Shown here: positions 1 to 8,165 of the stretch, piece by piece
How the letters are laid out: each line of letters opens with the position of its first letter
Position numbering within the stretch: position 1 is the stretch's first letter
Assembly: GCA_031271025.1 (NCBI GenBank)
Contig: JAISWQ010000110.1
Span: 1-36,977, forward strand
DNA from: Zoogloeaceae bacterium
Lineage (GTDB): Bacteria; Pseudomonadota; Gammaproteobacteria; Burkholderiales; Rhodocyclaceae
Length of the DNA: 36,977 nt
Direction: 5' to 3'
Notes under the pieces: generated by a model
Told to the model about the DNA's origin: nothing
The model's input: only the letters and a program-made list of their open reading frames with translations
Databases searched by the model: none
Position numbers and translations under genes: made by a program

Positions 1-171
1 TTACGCCGTGAGTTCCACGGTGTCAGCCTGTGGAGAGGAAGGCTCTGGTCGTTGTCGCAAGACGACGGCGAAACCGGCCTCGGCGAAGCAGGAATCCGAC
101 AGCACATCACCCGATCAGATTCGCTCTGATTTGGGAAAATTTGTATAGGTTCTGAAGAACGGAACAGCGGA

Positions 172-1002
172 TTACAGCCCCAGGAGTTTGTCGGTCAGCC
201 TGCCGTAGGGCTGGACTTCCTCGATATCTTTTGGGGTCAATGGTTTGAAGCCGCCGTAGGCGGTGTTTTTGCCGAAGAACACCTGGCCTTCCGCAGAGGT
301 GGGGAACGCCTCCAGAAGACGCTTCAACTGGGCAATTTTTTTCGCGCCCAGATTTCGGTGCGCAAGATAGGCGAGTGAAGGAAAACTGATTTTCGTGATG
401 TCCAAGGATTTGAGCCTGGAACGCAGTTCCGGCGGCAATTGTGCGAGATTTTGCGGGGTGGCGAACATGGCATCCAGTTGGCCTTCGGCAATGCGCTCCA
501 TGCCAGTTTCGTGCGCGCCCAGCGGAATCATGTAAACCGCGTTGTAAAGGTCATTGCGTTTCAGCCATTCGTCCGCATAGACGTAGTACATGGAAAGAAA
601 GCCTGGAAGTCCCAGACGTTTGCCGCGCAGGTCTTCCGCTTTCTGGATCGGGCTGTCCTTATGCACGATGACGGTAAATTTCAGGCGGGTACCATATTGC
701 ACCAGGGGCACATAGCCCTGTCTGAGCAAACCGGGAACAAAGTGCGCCGAGGCGCTGACCACATCGAATTTCCCGGTCAGTGCTTCCTTGTAGAACGTGG
801 CGTAATCGCTGGGGACAAAAAACGTGGTGGAAGTCGAATCCAGAGTGCGATTGAGGTAATCGCGCAGGGGAGCATGGGTCTTGATGAGCGAGGCGGCAGT
901 GCTATAGGGAACAAGTCCGAGCGACAGTCTTTCCGCAGCGAAACTCTGGGAAAAGCAGAAGGCGGTGCATAATAAAACGAACAACCGGGAACAGATGCGC
1001 AT
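172..1002 (-). CDS. PhnD-like phosphate/phosphonate-type periplasmic binding protein
   Basis: The 276-residue product starts with a signal peptide (positive start, hydrophobic core, likely cleavage near residue 22 after SFAA). The mature part has the PhnD-like substrate-binding fold: LGLVPYSTA near the start, FDVVSASAHF, a long middle with DLRGKRLGLPG, and a C-terminal FKPLTPKDIEEV. Family members capture phosphonate, phosphite or other oxyanions in the periplasm for an ABC transporter, and some serve as sensor inputs. No permease or ATPase gene lies beside it here, so the ligand and partner are unknown. The ATG at 1000-1002 is preceded by an AGGA ribosome site seven bases upstream. The family call is fairly secure; the substrate is not. 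Confidence 0.8.
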   Translation of the reverse strand: MRICSRLFVLLCTAFCFSQSFAAERLSLGLVPYSTAASLIKTHAPLRDYLNRTLDSTSTTFFVPSDYATFYKEALTGKFDVVSASAHFVPGLLRQGYVPLVQYGTRLKFTVIVHKDSPIQKAEDLRGKRLGLPGFLSMYYVYADEWLKRNDLYNAVYMIPLGAHETGMERIAEGQLDAMFATPQNLAQLPPELRSRLKSLDITKISFPSLAYLAHRNLGAKKIAQLKRLLEAFPTSAEGQVFFGKNTAYGGFKPLTPKDIEEVQPYGRLTDKLLGL

Positions 1003-1148
1003 ACTTTTGTCCTGAGTAAAGATAATCGGAGAAACCTACCCGTTTTGCGCATCACATGGAAAACGCATTGCACTCAGAAAAGTGAGAAGTGGGGCTACTC
1101 GGTGGTCGACAATTATATGCATGGATATGCCAAATATGCAAACAATTC

Positions 1149-1270
1149 AATCAGGATGGGACAATCAAGTGACTGGAAATCTCTCTGACTCGAAAACCGC
1201 CACTTAATTGTACCCAATCCAGATTGATTCCCTGTCGAAGTGTCACGGACTTTTGAATTTGTCCACCCAA
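1149..1270. repeat. Degenerate repeated ends resembling an IS21-type insertion sequence
   Basis: Three related motifs lie close together. On the minus strand, 1270-1241 and 1217-1190 both begin TTGGGT followed by an ACAAATT/ACAATT core. On the plus strand, 1156-1181 reads ATGGGACAATCAAGTG. Arms 1149-1171 and 1201-1225 form an imperfect inverted repeat of about 24 bases. Multiple copies of a short motif near each terminus are typical of IS21-family elements, so this may be the scar of a lost element. No transposase can be read here. The identification is an inference. Confidence 0.35.
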
Positions 1271-1303
1271 TTGTGTTGATAGTGTAGCGATCTGCATCAT
1301 CGT

Positions 1304-1358
1304 AAAACCAACTCCGGTTTGAAACCCCGCCCTTCAGGGCGGTGCGAAGGTTGGTTTT
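1304..1358 (-). terminator. Nested hairpin just after scpB; likely terminator or IS200/IS605-like palindrome
   Basis: A perfect 9-base outer stem (AAAACCAAC at 1304-1312 with GTTGGTTTT at 1350-1358) encloses a perfect 6-base GC stem (CCGCCC 1327-1332, loop TTCA, GGGCGG 1337-1342). The structure begins 14 bases beyond the scpB stop and, read on the minus strand, ends in TTTT. It could terminate the six-gene operon. The CCGCCCTTCAGGGCGG core also resembles the terminal palindromes of IS200/IS605-type elements, so it may have been recruited from a transposon end. Confidence 0.5.
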
Positions 1359-1371
1359 GCTGGCGCAGAAT

Positions 1372-1941
1372 TTACCCTTCGGCCGCAGTCTCCAGCGCCA
1401 GCAGGGTTTGCGCGCTGGCGGCGATGTTTTCCAGCGGGGGCAGTTCGGCCAGGACGCGCAGGCCCAGATCGTCGAGAAACTTGCGGGTGGTGGCGTAGAG
1501 GGCGGGGCGTCCCGGCGTTTCGCGGTGGCCCACCACGTCGATCCAGCCGCGTTCTTCCAGAACCCGGATGGCGTTGGTGTTGACCGCGACACCGCGAATG
1601 TCCTCGATGTTGCCGCGCGTCACAGGCTGACGGTAGGCGATGATGGCGAGCGTTTCCAGCACCGCGCGCGAATAGCGCGGCGGTTTTTCCGGGTGGAGGC
1701 GCTCCAGATAGGGGAGATATTCGGCGCGGGTGCGCAAGCGCCAGCCGGAAGCGGTCTGGATGAGTTCCGCCGGACGCGCCTTCCACGTTTCGCGCAACTC
1801 ATCCAGCGCCTTGCGCAGCAGGTCGTTGCTCACCTCGAAGGCTTCGCCCGCGAACAGGCATTCCAGGTCGGAAAGGGAAAGCGCCTCCTGCGCCGAGAGC
1901 AGGGCGGCTTCCAGCACGGCCTTGATTTGTGACCATTCCAC
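1372..1941 (-). CDS. scpB: Segregation and condensation protein ScpB
   Basis: The 189-residue protein is the winged-helix ScpB subunit, which binds the ScpA kleisin and with SMC forms the condensin that compacts and separates chromosomes. The sequence shows the two-domain ScpB pattern: an N-terminal winged helix (IKAVLEAALLSAQEALSL) and a second one with the family hallmark RAVLETLAIIAYRQPVTR, then IEDIRGV and LEERGWIDVVGHRETPGRP. The start is GTG at 1939-1941, only two bases after the scpA stop, which suggests translational coupling. It is the last gene of the minus-strand operon and is followed by a hairpin. Length is normal for the family. Confidence 0.95.
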   Translation of the reverse strand: MEWSQIKAVLEAALLSAQEALSLSDLECLFAGEAFEVSNDLLRKALDELRETWKARPAELIQTASGWRLRTRAEYLPYLERLHPEKPPRYSRAVLETLAIIAYRQPVTRGNIEDIRGVAVNTNAIRVLEERGWIDVVGHRETPGRPALYATTRKFLDDLGLRVLAELPPLENIAASAQTLLALETAAEG

Positions 1942-1943
1942 GT

Positions 1944-2822
1944 TTACGCCTCCTCCCGAATCATCGGGGTATGGGTTTGGCGAAGATAAATCGGCTGGAA
2001 GGCTTCGGTCTGGGTCAATTCGAGCAGATTTTCGCGGGCAAGCTCCAGCATGGCGATGAAGAGCACGATGAGGCTGGGGACGCCCATGACCGGATCGAAA
2101 AGCTGCTCAAAGCGCAGATAACCGCCTTTTTCCTGTAACTGGCGCAGGATCAGGGTCATGTGTTCACGCACGGAAAGTTCTTCCCGCGCGATGGTGTGAT
2201 GCTGGGTGAGTTTGGCCTGCCGCAGAATGCCGCGCCAGGCGGCCTGCAAATCGGCGAGGGAAACTTCCGGGTGACGTTTGACCCGCGATTTTTCCAGCAG
2301 GGTTTCCACCCAGAAAAAATCGCGCCCGGCCTGCGGGTATTCGTTGAGCTTTTTCGCCGCGCGTTTGATCTGTTCATATTCCAGCAAGCGCCGCGCCAGT
2401 TCCGCGCGCGGGTCTTCGGCTTCTTCCCCCTCGGCAGCCCTGGGACGCGGCAGGAGCATCCGCGACTTGATCTCGATCAGCATCGCCGCCATCACCAGAT
2501 ATTCCGCCGCCAGTTCCAGATTGCGCTCGCGCATGGCCTCCACGTAATCCAGATACTGGCGGGTCAACGGCGCCATCGGGATGTCGAGCACGTCGATGTT
2601 GGCGCGGCGGATGAGGTAGAGCAAAAGATCAAGCGGCCCCTCGAACGCTTCCAGCATGATTTCCAGCGCGTCGGGCGGGATGTAGAGGTCGGCGGGCAGC
2701 GCCTCCAGCGGCTGGCCGTAGATACGGGCGATCGTCTGCGCGACGTCGGCATTCATCGCCGCGAACGAAACGCTGGCGCTGTCCGGGGGCGCTTCGGGGA
2801 GGGTTTCGGCGATTTCCGTCAT
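1944..2822 (-). CDS. scpA: Segregation and condensation protein ScpA (kleisin)
   Basis: The 292-residue kleisin bridges the SMC ATPase heads and carries ScpB, helping chromosome compaction and segregation. The signature FEGPLDLLLYLIRRANIDVLDIP is at about residues 60-82, followed by AAEYLVMAAMLIEIKSRMLLP. The C-terminal winged helix is RFEQLF...VPSLIVLFIAMLELAREN. An N-terminal extension of about 55 residues before the signature resembles those of other betaproteobacterial ScpA proteins. The ATG at 2820-2822 is eight bases after the trpS stop. Confidence 0.95.
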   Translation of the reverse strand: MTEIAETLPEAPPDSASVSFAAMNADVAQTIARIYGQPLEALPADLYIPPDALEIMLEAFEGPLDLLLYLIRRANIDVLDIPMAPLTRQYLDYVEAMRERNLELAAEYLVMAAMLIEIKSRMLLPRPRAAEGEEAEDPRAELARRLLEYEQIKRAAKKLNEYPQAGRDFFWVETLLEKSRVKRHPEVSLADLQAAWRGILRQAKLTQHHTIAREELSVREHMTLILRQLQEKGGYLRFEQLFDPVMGVPSLIVLFIAMLELARENLLELTQTEAFQPIYLRQTHTPMIREEA

Positions 2823-2830
2823 CGCCTGAT

Positions 2831-4030
2831 TCAGCCGCTTATGCCCATGGCTTCGCGCACGTCGCGCATGGTTTCACGCGCGTATTCACGCGCCCGGTCA
2901 CAGCCTTCGGCAAGGATGGAGGTGATGATTTCCGGGTTTTCCCCGTAATACCTCGCCCGTTCACGCATGGGCGCGAGTTCCTTCAGCACGCTTTCGATCA
3001 CCGGTTGCTTGCAGTCGAGGCAGCCGATGCCCGCACTCTTGCAGCCCTGTTGCACCCAGGCTTTGCAGTCCTCGCCGGAATAAATCCGGTGCAGTTGCCA
3101 GACCGGACATTTTTGTGGATCGCCGGGATCGGTGCGCCGCATCCGGGCGGGATCGGTGGGCATGGCGCGGATTTTTTTCGTCACGCTTTCCGGGGCGTCC
3201 CGGAGCGTAATCGTGTTGCCATAGGATTTGCTCATCTTCGCGCCGTCCAGCCCCGGCATTTTGGCGGCTTCGGTCAGGAGCGCCTCGGGCTCCACCAGAA
3301 TCTGCTTGCCCGTGCCTTCCAGATAACCGAAAAGCCGCTCGCGGTCGATGACGGAAAGATGTTGCACTTCTTCCAGCAGCGCCTGTGCCGCTTCCCGCGC
3401 GGCCTTGTCGCCTTCCTGCTGAAAACGGGTGCGCAATTCGTCGTAAAGCCGCGATTTCTTGCTGCCCAGTTTCTTGACCGCTTCCCTGGCCTTGTCCTCG
3501 AAGCCCGGTTCACGGCCATAGAGATGGTTGAAGCGGCGCGCGGCCTCACGGGCAAATTCGAGATGGGGCACCTGGTCCTCGCCCACCGGCACCCGGTCGG
3601 CGCGGTAGATCAGAATGTCCGCAGCCATCAGAAGCGGATAACCGAGAAAACCGTAAGTGGAAAGATCCTTGTGCGAAAGTTTTTCCTGTTGATCCTTGTA
3701 GGTCGGTACCCGTTCCAGCCAGCCGAGGGGGGTCATCATGGACATCAGGAGGTGCAATTCGGCATGTTCCGGTATGCGCGACTGGACGAAAAGCGTGGCT
3801 TCTCCGGGATCCAGACCGGCGGCGAGCCAGTCCGCCACCATGTCCGTGGTGTTCTTGTGGAGATTGCCCGGTTCGTCGTAATTCGTGGTGAGGGCATGCC
3901 AGTCAGCGACAAAGAAGAGGCAGGGGTATTCGTGTTGGAGCTTGATCCAGTTGACCAATACTCCGTGGTAATGTCCCAGATGCAGGGCGCCCGTGGGGCG
4001 CATCCCGGAGACGACTCGTTCGGCGTACAT
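2831..4030 (-). CDS. trpS: Tryptophanyl-tRNA synthetase
   Basis: Class I aminoacyl-tRNA synthetase that charges tRNA-Trp with tryptophan in the cytoplasm. The HIGH-type motif is HLGH at residues 17-20 and the KMSKS loop is at 265-269. SGMRPTG at the N terminus and GYPLLMAADILIYRAD are typical of the family. At 399 residues it is longer than the E. coli enzyme (about 330). The extra length is a charged segment after GREPGFEDKAREAV near residues 170-235, as in other long betaproteobacterial forms. A C-terminal group of cysteines (CKSAGIGCLDCK) is present. It sits between the M50 protease gene (19-base gap) and scpA (8-base gap). Confidence 0.96.
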   Translation of the reverse strand: MYAERVVSGMRPTGALHLGHYHGVLVNWIKLQHEYPCLFFVADWHALTTNYDEPGNLHKNTTDMVADWLAAGLDPGEATLFVQSRIPEHAELHLLMSMMTPLGWLERVPTYKDQQEKLSHKDLSTYGFLGYPLLMAADILIYRADRVPVGEDQVPHLEFAREAARRFNHLYGREPGFEDKAREAVKKLGSKKSRLYDELRTRFQQEGDKAAREAAQALLEEVQHLSVIDRERLFGYLEGTGKQILVEPEALLTEAAKMPGLDGAKMSKSYGNTITLRDAPESVTKKIRAMPTDPARMRRTDPGDPQKCPVWQLHRIYSGEDCKAWVQQGCKSAGIGCLDCKQPVIESVLKELAPMRERARYYGENPEIITSILAEGCDRAREYARETMRDVREAMGISG

Positions 4031-4049
4031 GATGAAAATCCGTGGAAAA

Positions 4050-4703
4050 TCAGGAGAGAGAAAAGAGCGAATTGAGCCAGAACGCCGTGCCCCCGACCAG
4101 CGGCATCAGAAAAGCGCCAAGCAGACCGCTGACGGCAAGCAGGAGAATAATGACGATGCCGAAAGGTTCCAGCCGCGCGTAGGGGCGCGCAAGCGACAGG
4201 GGCAACAGGCTCGTTGCGATACGGCCACCATCCAGCGGCGGCAGCGGAATGAGGTTCAGGAACATCAGCATCAGATTGATGAATACGCCGGCGTTGCACA
4301 TCACAAGCAAGGCATTGTTGTAATCCAGGAGCGGCAGTACATGCGCCAGCGCGCCGACAAGCGCCCAGCCGATGGCCATGCCGAAGTTGGCGGCAGGGCC
4401 TGCCAGCGCCACCCAGAGCATGTTTTCCTTGGGACGTTTCAGACGAGCAAAATCCACGGGCACCGGCCTGGCGTAGCCAAACCAGAAACCACTGGTAAAA
4501 AAGAGAAGAAGCGGCAAGATCACCGTGCCAAAGGGGTCGATATGGCGCAAGGGATTGAGACTGATGCGTCCCATTTTTTCCGCCGTGCGGTCGCCAAAAT
4601 GACGCGCGGCATAGGCGTGCGCCGCCTCGTGCAGGGTAATCCCCAGAAGCAGCGGCACAGTGGCGATGGCGAGAAAGGCGATTTTGGCGGAAAGATTATC
4701 CAT
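4050..4703 (-). CDS. Site-2 protease family (M50) membrane zinc metalloprotease
   Basis: A 217-residue polytopic membrane protein of the short YwhC/SpoIVFB-like M50 group, which cut peptide bonds inside the membrane. The zinc motif HEAAH is at residues 25-29 and the third ligand lies in LPPLDGG (Asp near 158). Four to five hydrophobic segments surround these motifs. The ATG at 4701-4703 was preferred because family members begin shortly before the first membrane helix and it lies 16 bases after the yciO stop. A longer reading from 4757 would overlap yciO and add a proline-rich, non-family N terminus. The natural substrate is unknown. The position between yciO and trpS matches a common betaproteobacterial gene order. 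Confidence 0.88.
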   Translation of the reverse strand: MDNLSAKIAFLAIATVPLLLGITLHEAAHAYAARHFGDRTAEKMGRISLNPLRHIDPFGTVILPLLLFFTSGFWFGYARPVPVDFARLKRPKENMLWVALAGPAANFGMAIGWALVGALAHVLPLLDYNNALLVMCNAGVFINLMLMFLNLIPLPPLDGGRIATSLLPLSLARPYARLEPFGIVIILLLAVSGLLGAFLMPLVGGTAFWLNSLFSLS

Positions 4704-4719
4704 ATGACGTCCAGGAGGG

Positions 4720-5352
4720 TCAGGTTGCGACAAGGCCGAAGGGCGCAAGCGAGCCACGGCCTTGCCGCAGCAGTTCCGGTGTTGTGCCGGTCAAATCAAT
4801 GACGGTAGTCGGCTCCACACCGCAAAAACCGCTGTCCAGCACCAACGCGACCCGGTTTTCCAGCGCGTCGGCGATTTCCCAGGCTTCCCGCAGGGGCGCT
4901 TCGTTTCCTGGCAGCAGCAGGGTAGACGTGAGCAGCGGCTCGCCCAGGGTTTCCAGGAGGGTGAGCGCCACCGGATGGTTGGGCACCCTGAGACCGATGG
5001 TCTTGCGTCTGGGGTGCATCACCCGGCGCGGCAATTCCTTGGTGCCTTCCAGGATGAAGACATAGCTGCCGGGCGTCGTGGCCTTGAGGAGACGATACTG
5101 CGCGTTGTCGACGCGGGCGTATTTGGCAATCTCGGAAAGATCGCGGCACATGAGCGTCAGGTGATGACGCTCGTCGATGTCCCGAATGGCGCGCAACCGA
5201 TCCAGCGCTTCCTTGTCGCCCAGATGGCAGCCCAGGGCGTAACAGGAATCGGTGGGAAAGGCGATGATGCCGCCGTCACGCAGGACGCGGGCGGCGCGTT
5301 CCAGCGCGCGGATTTCCGGGTTTTCGGGATGAACGAACAGGGTTTGCGTCAT
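4720..5352 (-). CDS. yciO: YciO, Sua5/YrdC-family protein
   Basis: The 210-residue protein is a single-domain member of the Sua5/YciO/YrdC group and matches E. coli YciO along its length. Recognisable parts are GGIIAFPTDSCYALGC, HHLTLMCRDLSEIAKYA, TPGSYVFILEGTKELPRR, KTIGLRVPNHPVA, LGEPLLTSTLLLPG and PTTVIDLTGTTPELLRQG. YrdC and Sua5 make threonylcarbamoyl-AMP for tRNA t6A; the role of YciO is less certain. The ATG at 5350-5352 gives the family N terminus (TQTLFVHPENPEIRAL). An open extension up to 5502 has no family similarity and overlaps rnm. The pairing with rnm (yciV) also occurs in E. coli. Confidence 0.92.
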   Translation of the reverse strand: MTQTLFVHPENPEIRALERAARVLRDGGIIAFPTDSCYALGCHLGDKEALDRLRAIRDIDERHHLTLMCRDLSEIAKYARVDNAQYRLLKATTPGSYVFILEGTKELPRRVMHPRRKTIGLRVPNHPVALTLLETLGEPLLTSTLLLPGNEAPLREAWEIADALENRVALVLDSGFCGVEPTTVIDLTGTTPELLRQGRGSLAPFGLVAT

Positions 5353-5368
5353 GATGCGGGGAAGAGGA

Positions 5369-6235
5369 TCAGGCGAGGCGCTCCCGGATGGAGACGAGGT
5401 CTTCCGGCAGCGGCATGAGTTTGCTGGCGTGAAAAGCGGCGGGGTCGTGAAAGTCGGAACCGCGCGAGGCGTAAAAACCGAATTGCCGCGCCACATGCGC
5501 AAAACGGCTGACGTGTTCCGGCGTGTGGCTGCCGCTCACTACTTCAATGGCTTCGCCGCCCAGATCCCTGAAATCTTCCAGGAAGCGTTGCATTGCGCCG
5601 GAAGTGAGCTTGTAGCGTCCCGGATGCGCCACCACGGCCACGCCTCCCGCCGCACGAATCCAGGCCACCGCTTCGGCGAGATCCACCCAGCGATGGCGCA
5701 CATAACCGGGTTTGCCGGGGGTGAGGTAATGCTCGAATACCCGCCCCGGTTCCTTGAACAGCCCAAGCTCTACCAGATAGCGGGCGAAATGGGCGCGGGA
5801 AATGAGTTCAGGGATGGCTGCGTAACGCATCGCCCCGGCAAAGGTTCCGGGAATCCCCAGCGCGGAAAAGGCTTCATCCATGCGCCGGGCGCGCTCGATG
5901 CGCCCACCGCGCAGGACGCGCAAGCCTTCCTGCAAAACAGTCGTCGTGGCCGTATCCACGCCCAGCCCGACGATGTGCACGGCCTTCGCGTTTTCCTCTT
6001 CCTGTTTGCCTCGATCCTGCCATTCGGCGGAAATTTCCACCCCGGCGACAAAGCCGATGCCTGCCGCAATCGCGGCCTCCTGCGCTTCCGCCACCCCATC
6101 CAGCGTATCGTGGTCGGTCAGCGCCAGATGCCGTATCCCGCGTTCCACCGCCCAAGTCACGACTGCCGCTGGCGGCAACACGCCATCCGAGGCGCGGGAG
6201 TGCGTGTGAAAATCAAAATCGTCAACAGGAAACAC
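5369..6235 (-). CDS. rnm: PHP-domain RNase AM / 3',5'-nucleotide phosphatase (YciV)
   Basis: A 288-residue metal-dependent phosphoesterase of the PHP family. The metal ligands are visible: DFHTH at residues 8-12, LTDHDT near 40, a conserved Glu in GVEISAEW, VVAHPGRY near 200, and GSDFHD near 260. The E. coli homologue YciV (RNase AM) trims 5' ends of small rRNAs and removes the 3' phosphate from 3',5'-bisphosphate nucleotides. The start is GTG at 6233-6235; an in-frame stop lies a few codons upstream and there is no clear ribosome site. It is the first gene of the operon that ends with scpB. Confidence 0.9.
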   Translation of the reverse strand: MFPVDDFDFHTHSRASDGVLPPAAVVTWAVERGIRHLALTDHDTLDGVAEAQEAAIAAGIGFVAGVEISAEWQDRGKQEEENAKAVHIVGLGVDTATTTVLQEGLRVLRGGRIERARRMDEAFSALGIPGTFAGAMRYAAIPELISRAHFARYLVELGLFKEPGRVFEHYLTPGKPGYVRHRWVDLAEAVAWIRAAGGVAVVAHPGRYKLTSGAMQRFLEDFRDLGGEAIEVVSGSHTPEHVSRFAHVARQFGFYASRGSDFHDPAAFHASKLMPLPEDLVSIRERLA

Positions 6236-6300
6236 AACGACGGCCAGGGAAGGGGAAAGGCACGTATCCTAGCACATCTCATTTTGCGGGTTGCGCTGTC

Positions 6301-6387
6301 AAGGATTACACGCTTGGATTCCTCCATGTCGACATCAAATACCTGCCCCAAATGCTGGGCGAGACGCATCGCCGTTACCGATTTATT
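6301..6387 (+). pseudogene. Fragment of an IS481-type transposase
   Basis: In the gap between rnm and mshL the plus strand encodes KDYTLGFLHVDIKYLPQM followed by LGETHRRYRFI. This matches the start of the DDE integrase core of IS481-family transposases, where the first catalytic Asp is in the HVDxKYLPQ motif. Similarity stops after about 29 codons on the right and there is no recognisable upstream part, so this is a fossil. The family assignment rests on motif recognition. Confidence 0.7.
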
Positions 6388-6410
6388 TGCACCCACTTGA
6401 CAGGTAATGG

Positions 6411-6440
6411 TTGCATCATGGCTGAGGTATTGTCTAGAAT
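6411..6440 (+). promoter_or_regulatory. Candidate sigma-70 promoter for the pilus operon
   Basis: TTGCAT at 6411-6416 and TAGAAT at 6435-6440 are separated by 18 bases and lie 34 bases before the mshL start. The -35 box is 24 bases downstream of the recognisable end of the IS481 fragment, so the promoter may have formed near a transposon scar. A perfect TTGACA at 6397-6402 has no well-placed -10 box. Confidence 0.35.
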
Positions 6441-6473
6441 GCCGCCCTTGTCGATGGACATTGAGGGTTTCCC

Positions 6474-8165
6474 GTGGCGTCAAGACTTGTGTTGCCGTTC
6501 TGCGTGCTGGCGCTGTCCGTCGGACTGTTGACCGCATGCAGCACGCCTGCGCCAATCGGTTCCCTGCTGGCGCATCTGCACACTGAAACCCCTGTCGTTC
6601 AACCCGTACCGGCCACAGAAAGCACGGCCATTGAAACCACCGAACCGGATCCCCCGCTTCCCCTTCCCGCCGCGCCAGCGACGTCTGAGGATTCGGTACT
6701 CTCCGCGCTAAAAAAGCGTTACAGCATCGCAATCCACAACATGCCGGTGCGGGAAGTGCTTTTCATGTTGGCGCAGGAATCCGGTCTGGAACTGGATATG
6801 CATCCGGGGGTGGAAGGCGTCATCACCCTGAACGCGGTCAACCAGCCTTTGTCGCGTCTTCTTTCCCGGATTGCGCGGCAGGCGATGCTTCGCTTCGAGC
6901 GTGAGGACGGGCAGATTTCCGTGCTGCCGGATACGCCCTACCTCCAGCATTACAAGGTGGATTACGTCAATCTTTCCCGGCAGGTGAGCGGCGCGGTGGC
7001 GACCAGCACGCAGATTGCGACCACCCTCCGCAATGATGCGGCGGCCTCCGCGCTGGATGGCGGCAATGTTTCTTCCACGCGGGTGGAAAACGCCTCGGAA
7101 AACCGTTTCTGGACGACGCTTGCCAAAAGCGTTGTCGGCCTTCTTGCGGAGGCGGGCGCAGTCGGGGAGGAAAGCGGCCAGAATGTGATGGCGCATCCCG
7201 AAAGCGGGGTGGTGACGGTGCGCGCCACGCAGCGCCAGCACGCGCGGGTGCGGGAATTTCTCGCGCGGGTGGAAGAGGCGGCGCGGCGGCAGGTGATGAT
7301 AGAGGCGACCATCGTGGAGGTGGCGCTGGACGATGGCTACCAACAGGGCATCGAGTGGAACCGGATTTGGAAGGAAGGCAGCCGGGAGCTGGGTTTGCAG
7401 GCGCCCGCGCTTGCCAATTCGGGTAACGCGGCAACCATGCCTTTCGTGCTCGATTTTCGCAACCAGGCGAATCCGCTGGAATTGACCCTGAAACTCCTGC
7501 AATCCTTCGGCACGGCGAAGGTGCTCTCCAGTCCGCGCCTTTCCGTGCTCAACAACCAGACCGCGCTTTTGAAAGTGGTGGAAAACGTGGTCTATTTCAG
7601 CATCAAGGCCGACGTCACGCCCGGCAACGCCAACAGCAATCCGATCGTGGCCTACACCACCACGCCGCAGACGGTTTCGGTCGGTCTGGTGATGACCGTG
7701 ACGCCGCAGATCAGCGAGGGGGGCAGCGTGATTCTGAATGTGCGTCCCACGATTTCCAGCATTTCCGGGATGGTGAAAGACCCGAACCCGGATATTCCCC
7801 ACAGCATTTCCAACGAAATTCCCCAGATTCGCACGCGCGAGATTGAATCCGTCCTGCGGGTGGAAAGCGGCGAGATTGCCGTGCTGGGCGGCCTGATGGA
7901 AGATCGCATCGACCATGCCGCCGGACGCCTGCCGCTTCTGGGACAGATTCCCCTGGCGGGCGAATTGTTTACGCGGCGGGAGAACATGGCGCGCAAATCG
8001 GAGCTGGTGATTTTTCTGCGCCCGGTCATTTTGCGCGCGCCGGGTCTTGCGCGGGATTTTGCCCATCTGGCGGCCTTCCTGCCGGATCGGGATTTTTTCG
8101 CTGTGCCGCCGGAAGTCCAACCCTTGAACCCGGCCTGGGGCGCGCGCGGAAAGCGGTTGCAATGA
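6474..8165 (+). CDS. mshL: MshL-like secretin (outer-membrane pore of pilus/type II machine)
   Basis: The 563-residue protein forms the outer-membrane ring through which a pilus or pseudopilus passes. It starts with a lipoprotein signal (LSVGLLTAC, acylated Cys near residue 22), then a proline-rich spacer, then an N0/STN domain around 85-150 (MPVREVLFMLAQESGLELD). From about 274 comes the secretin domain (MIEATIVEVALDDGYQQGIEW, LSSPRLSVLNNQTALLKV, TREIESVLRVESGEIAVLGG, ending ELVIFLRPVIL). The order and the lipid anchor fit MshL. The start is GTG at 6474 with GAGGG nine bases upstream. Its stop overlaps the ATPase start (ATGA). Confidence 0.88.
   Translation: MASRLVLPFCVLALSVGLLTACSTPAPIGSLLAHLHTETPVVQPVPATESTAIETTEPDPPLPLPAAPATSEDSVLSALKKRYSIAIHNMPVREVLFMLAQESGLELDMHPGVEGVITLNAVNQPLSRLLSRIARQAMLRFEREDGQISVLPDTPYLQHYKVDYVNLSRQVSGAVATSTQIATTLRNDAAASALDGGNVSSTRVENASENRFWTTLAKSVVGLLAEAGAVGEESGQNVMAHPESGVVTVRATQRQHARVREFLARVEEAARRQVMIEATIVEVALDDGYQQGIEWNRIWKEGSRELGLQAPALANSGNAATMPFVLDFRNQANPLELTLKLLQSFGTAKVLSSPRLSVLNNQTALLKVVENVVYFSIKADVTPGNANSNPIVAYTTTPQTVSVGLVMTVTPQISEGGSVILNVRPTISSISGMVKDPNPDIPHSISNEIPQIRTREIESVLRVESGEIAVLGGLMEDRIDHAAGRLPLLGQIPLAGELFTRRENMARKSELVIFLRPVILRAPGLARDFAHLAAFLPDRDFFAVPPEVQPLNPAWGARGKRLQ

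Noticed and set aside
1..117. Possible C-terminal remnant on the minus strand ending TAA at 1-3 (tail PQADTVELTA)
   Set aside because: The frame is only 37 codons before a TGA, matches nothing I know, and could be chance.
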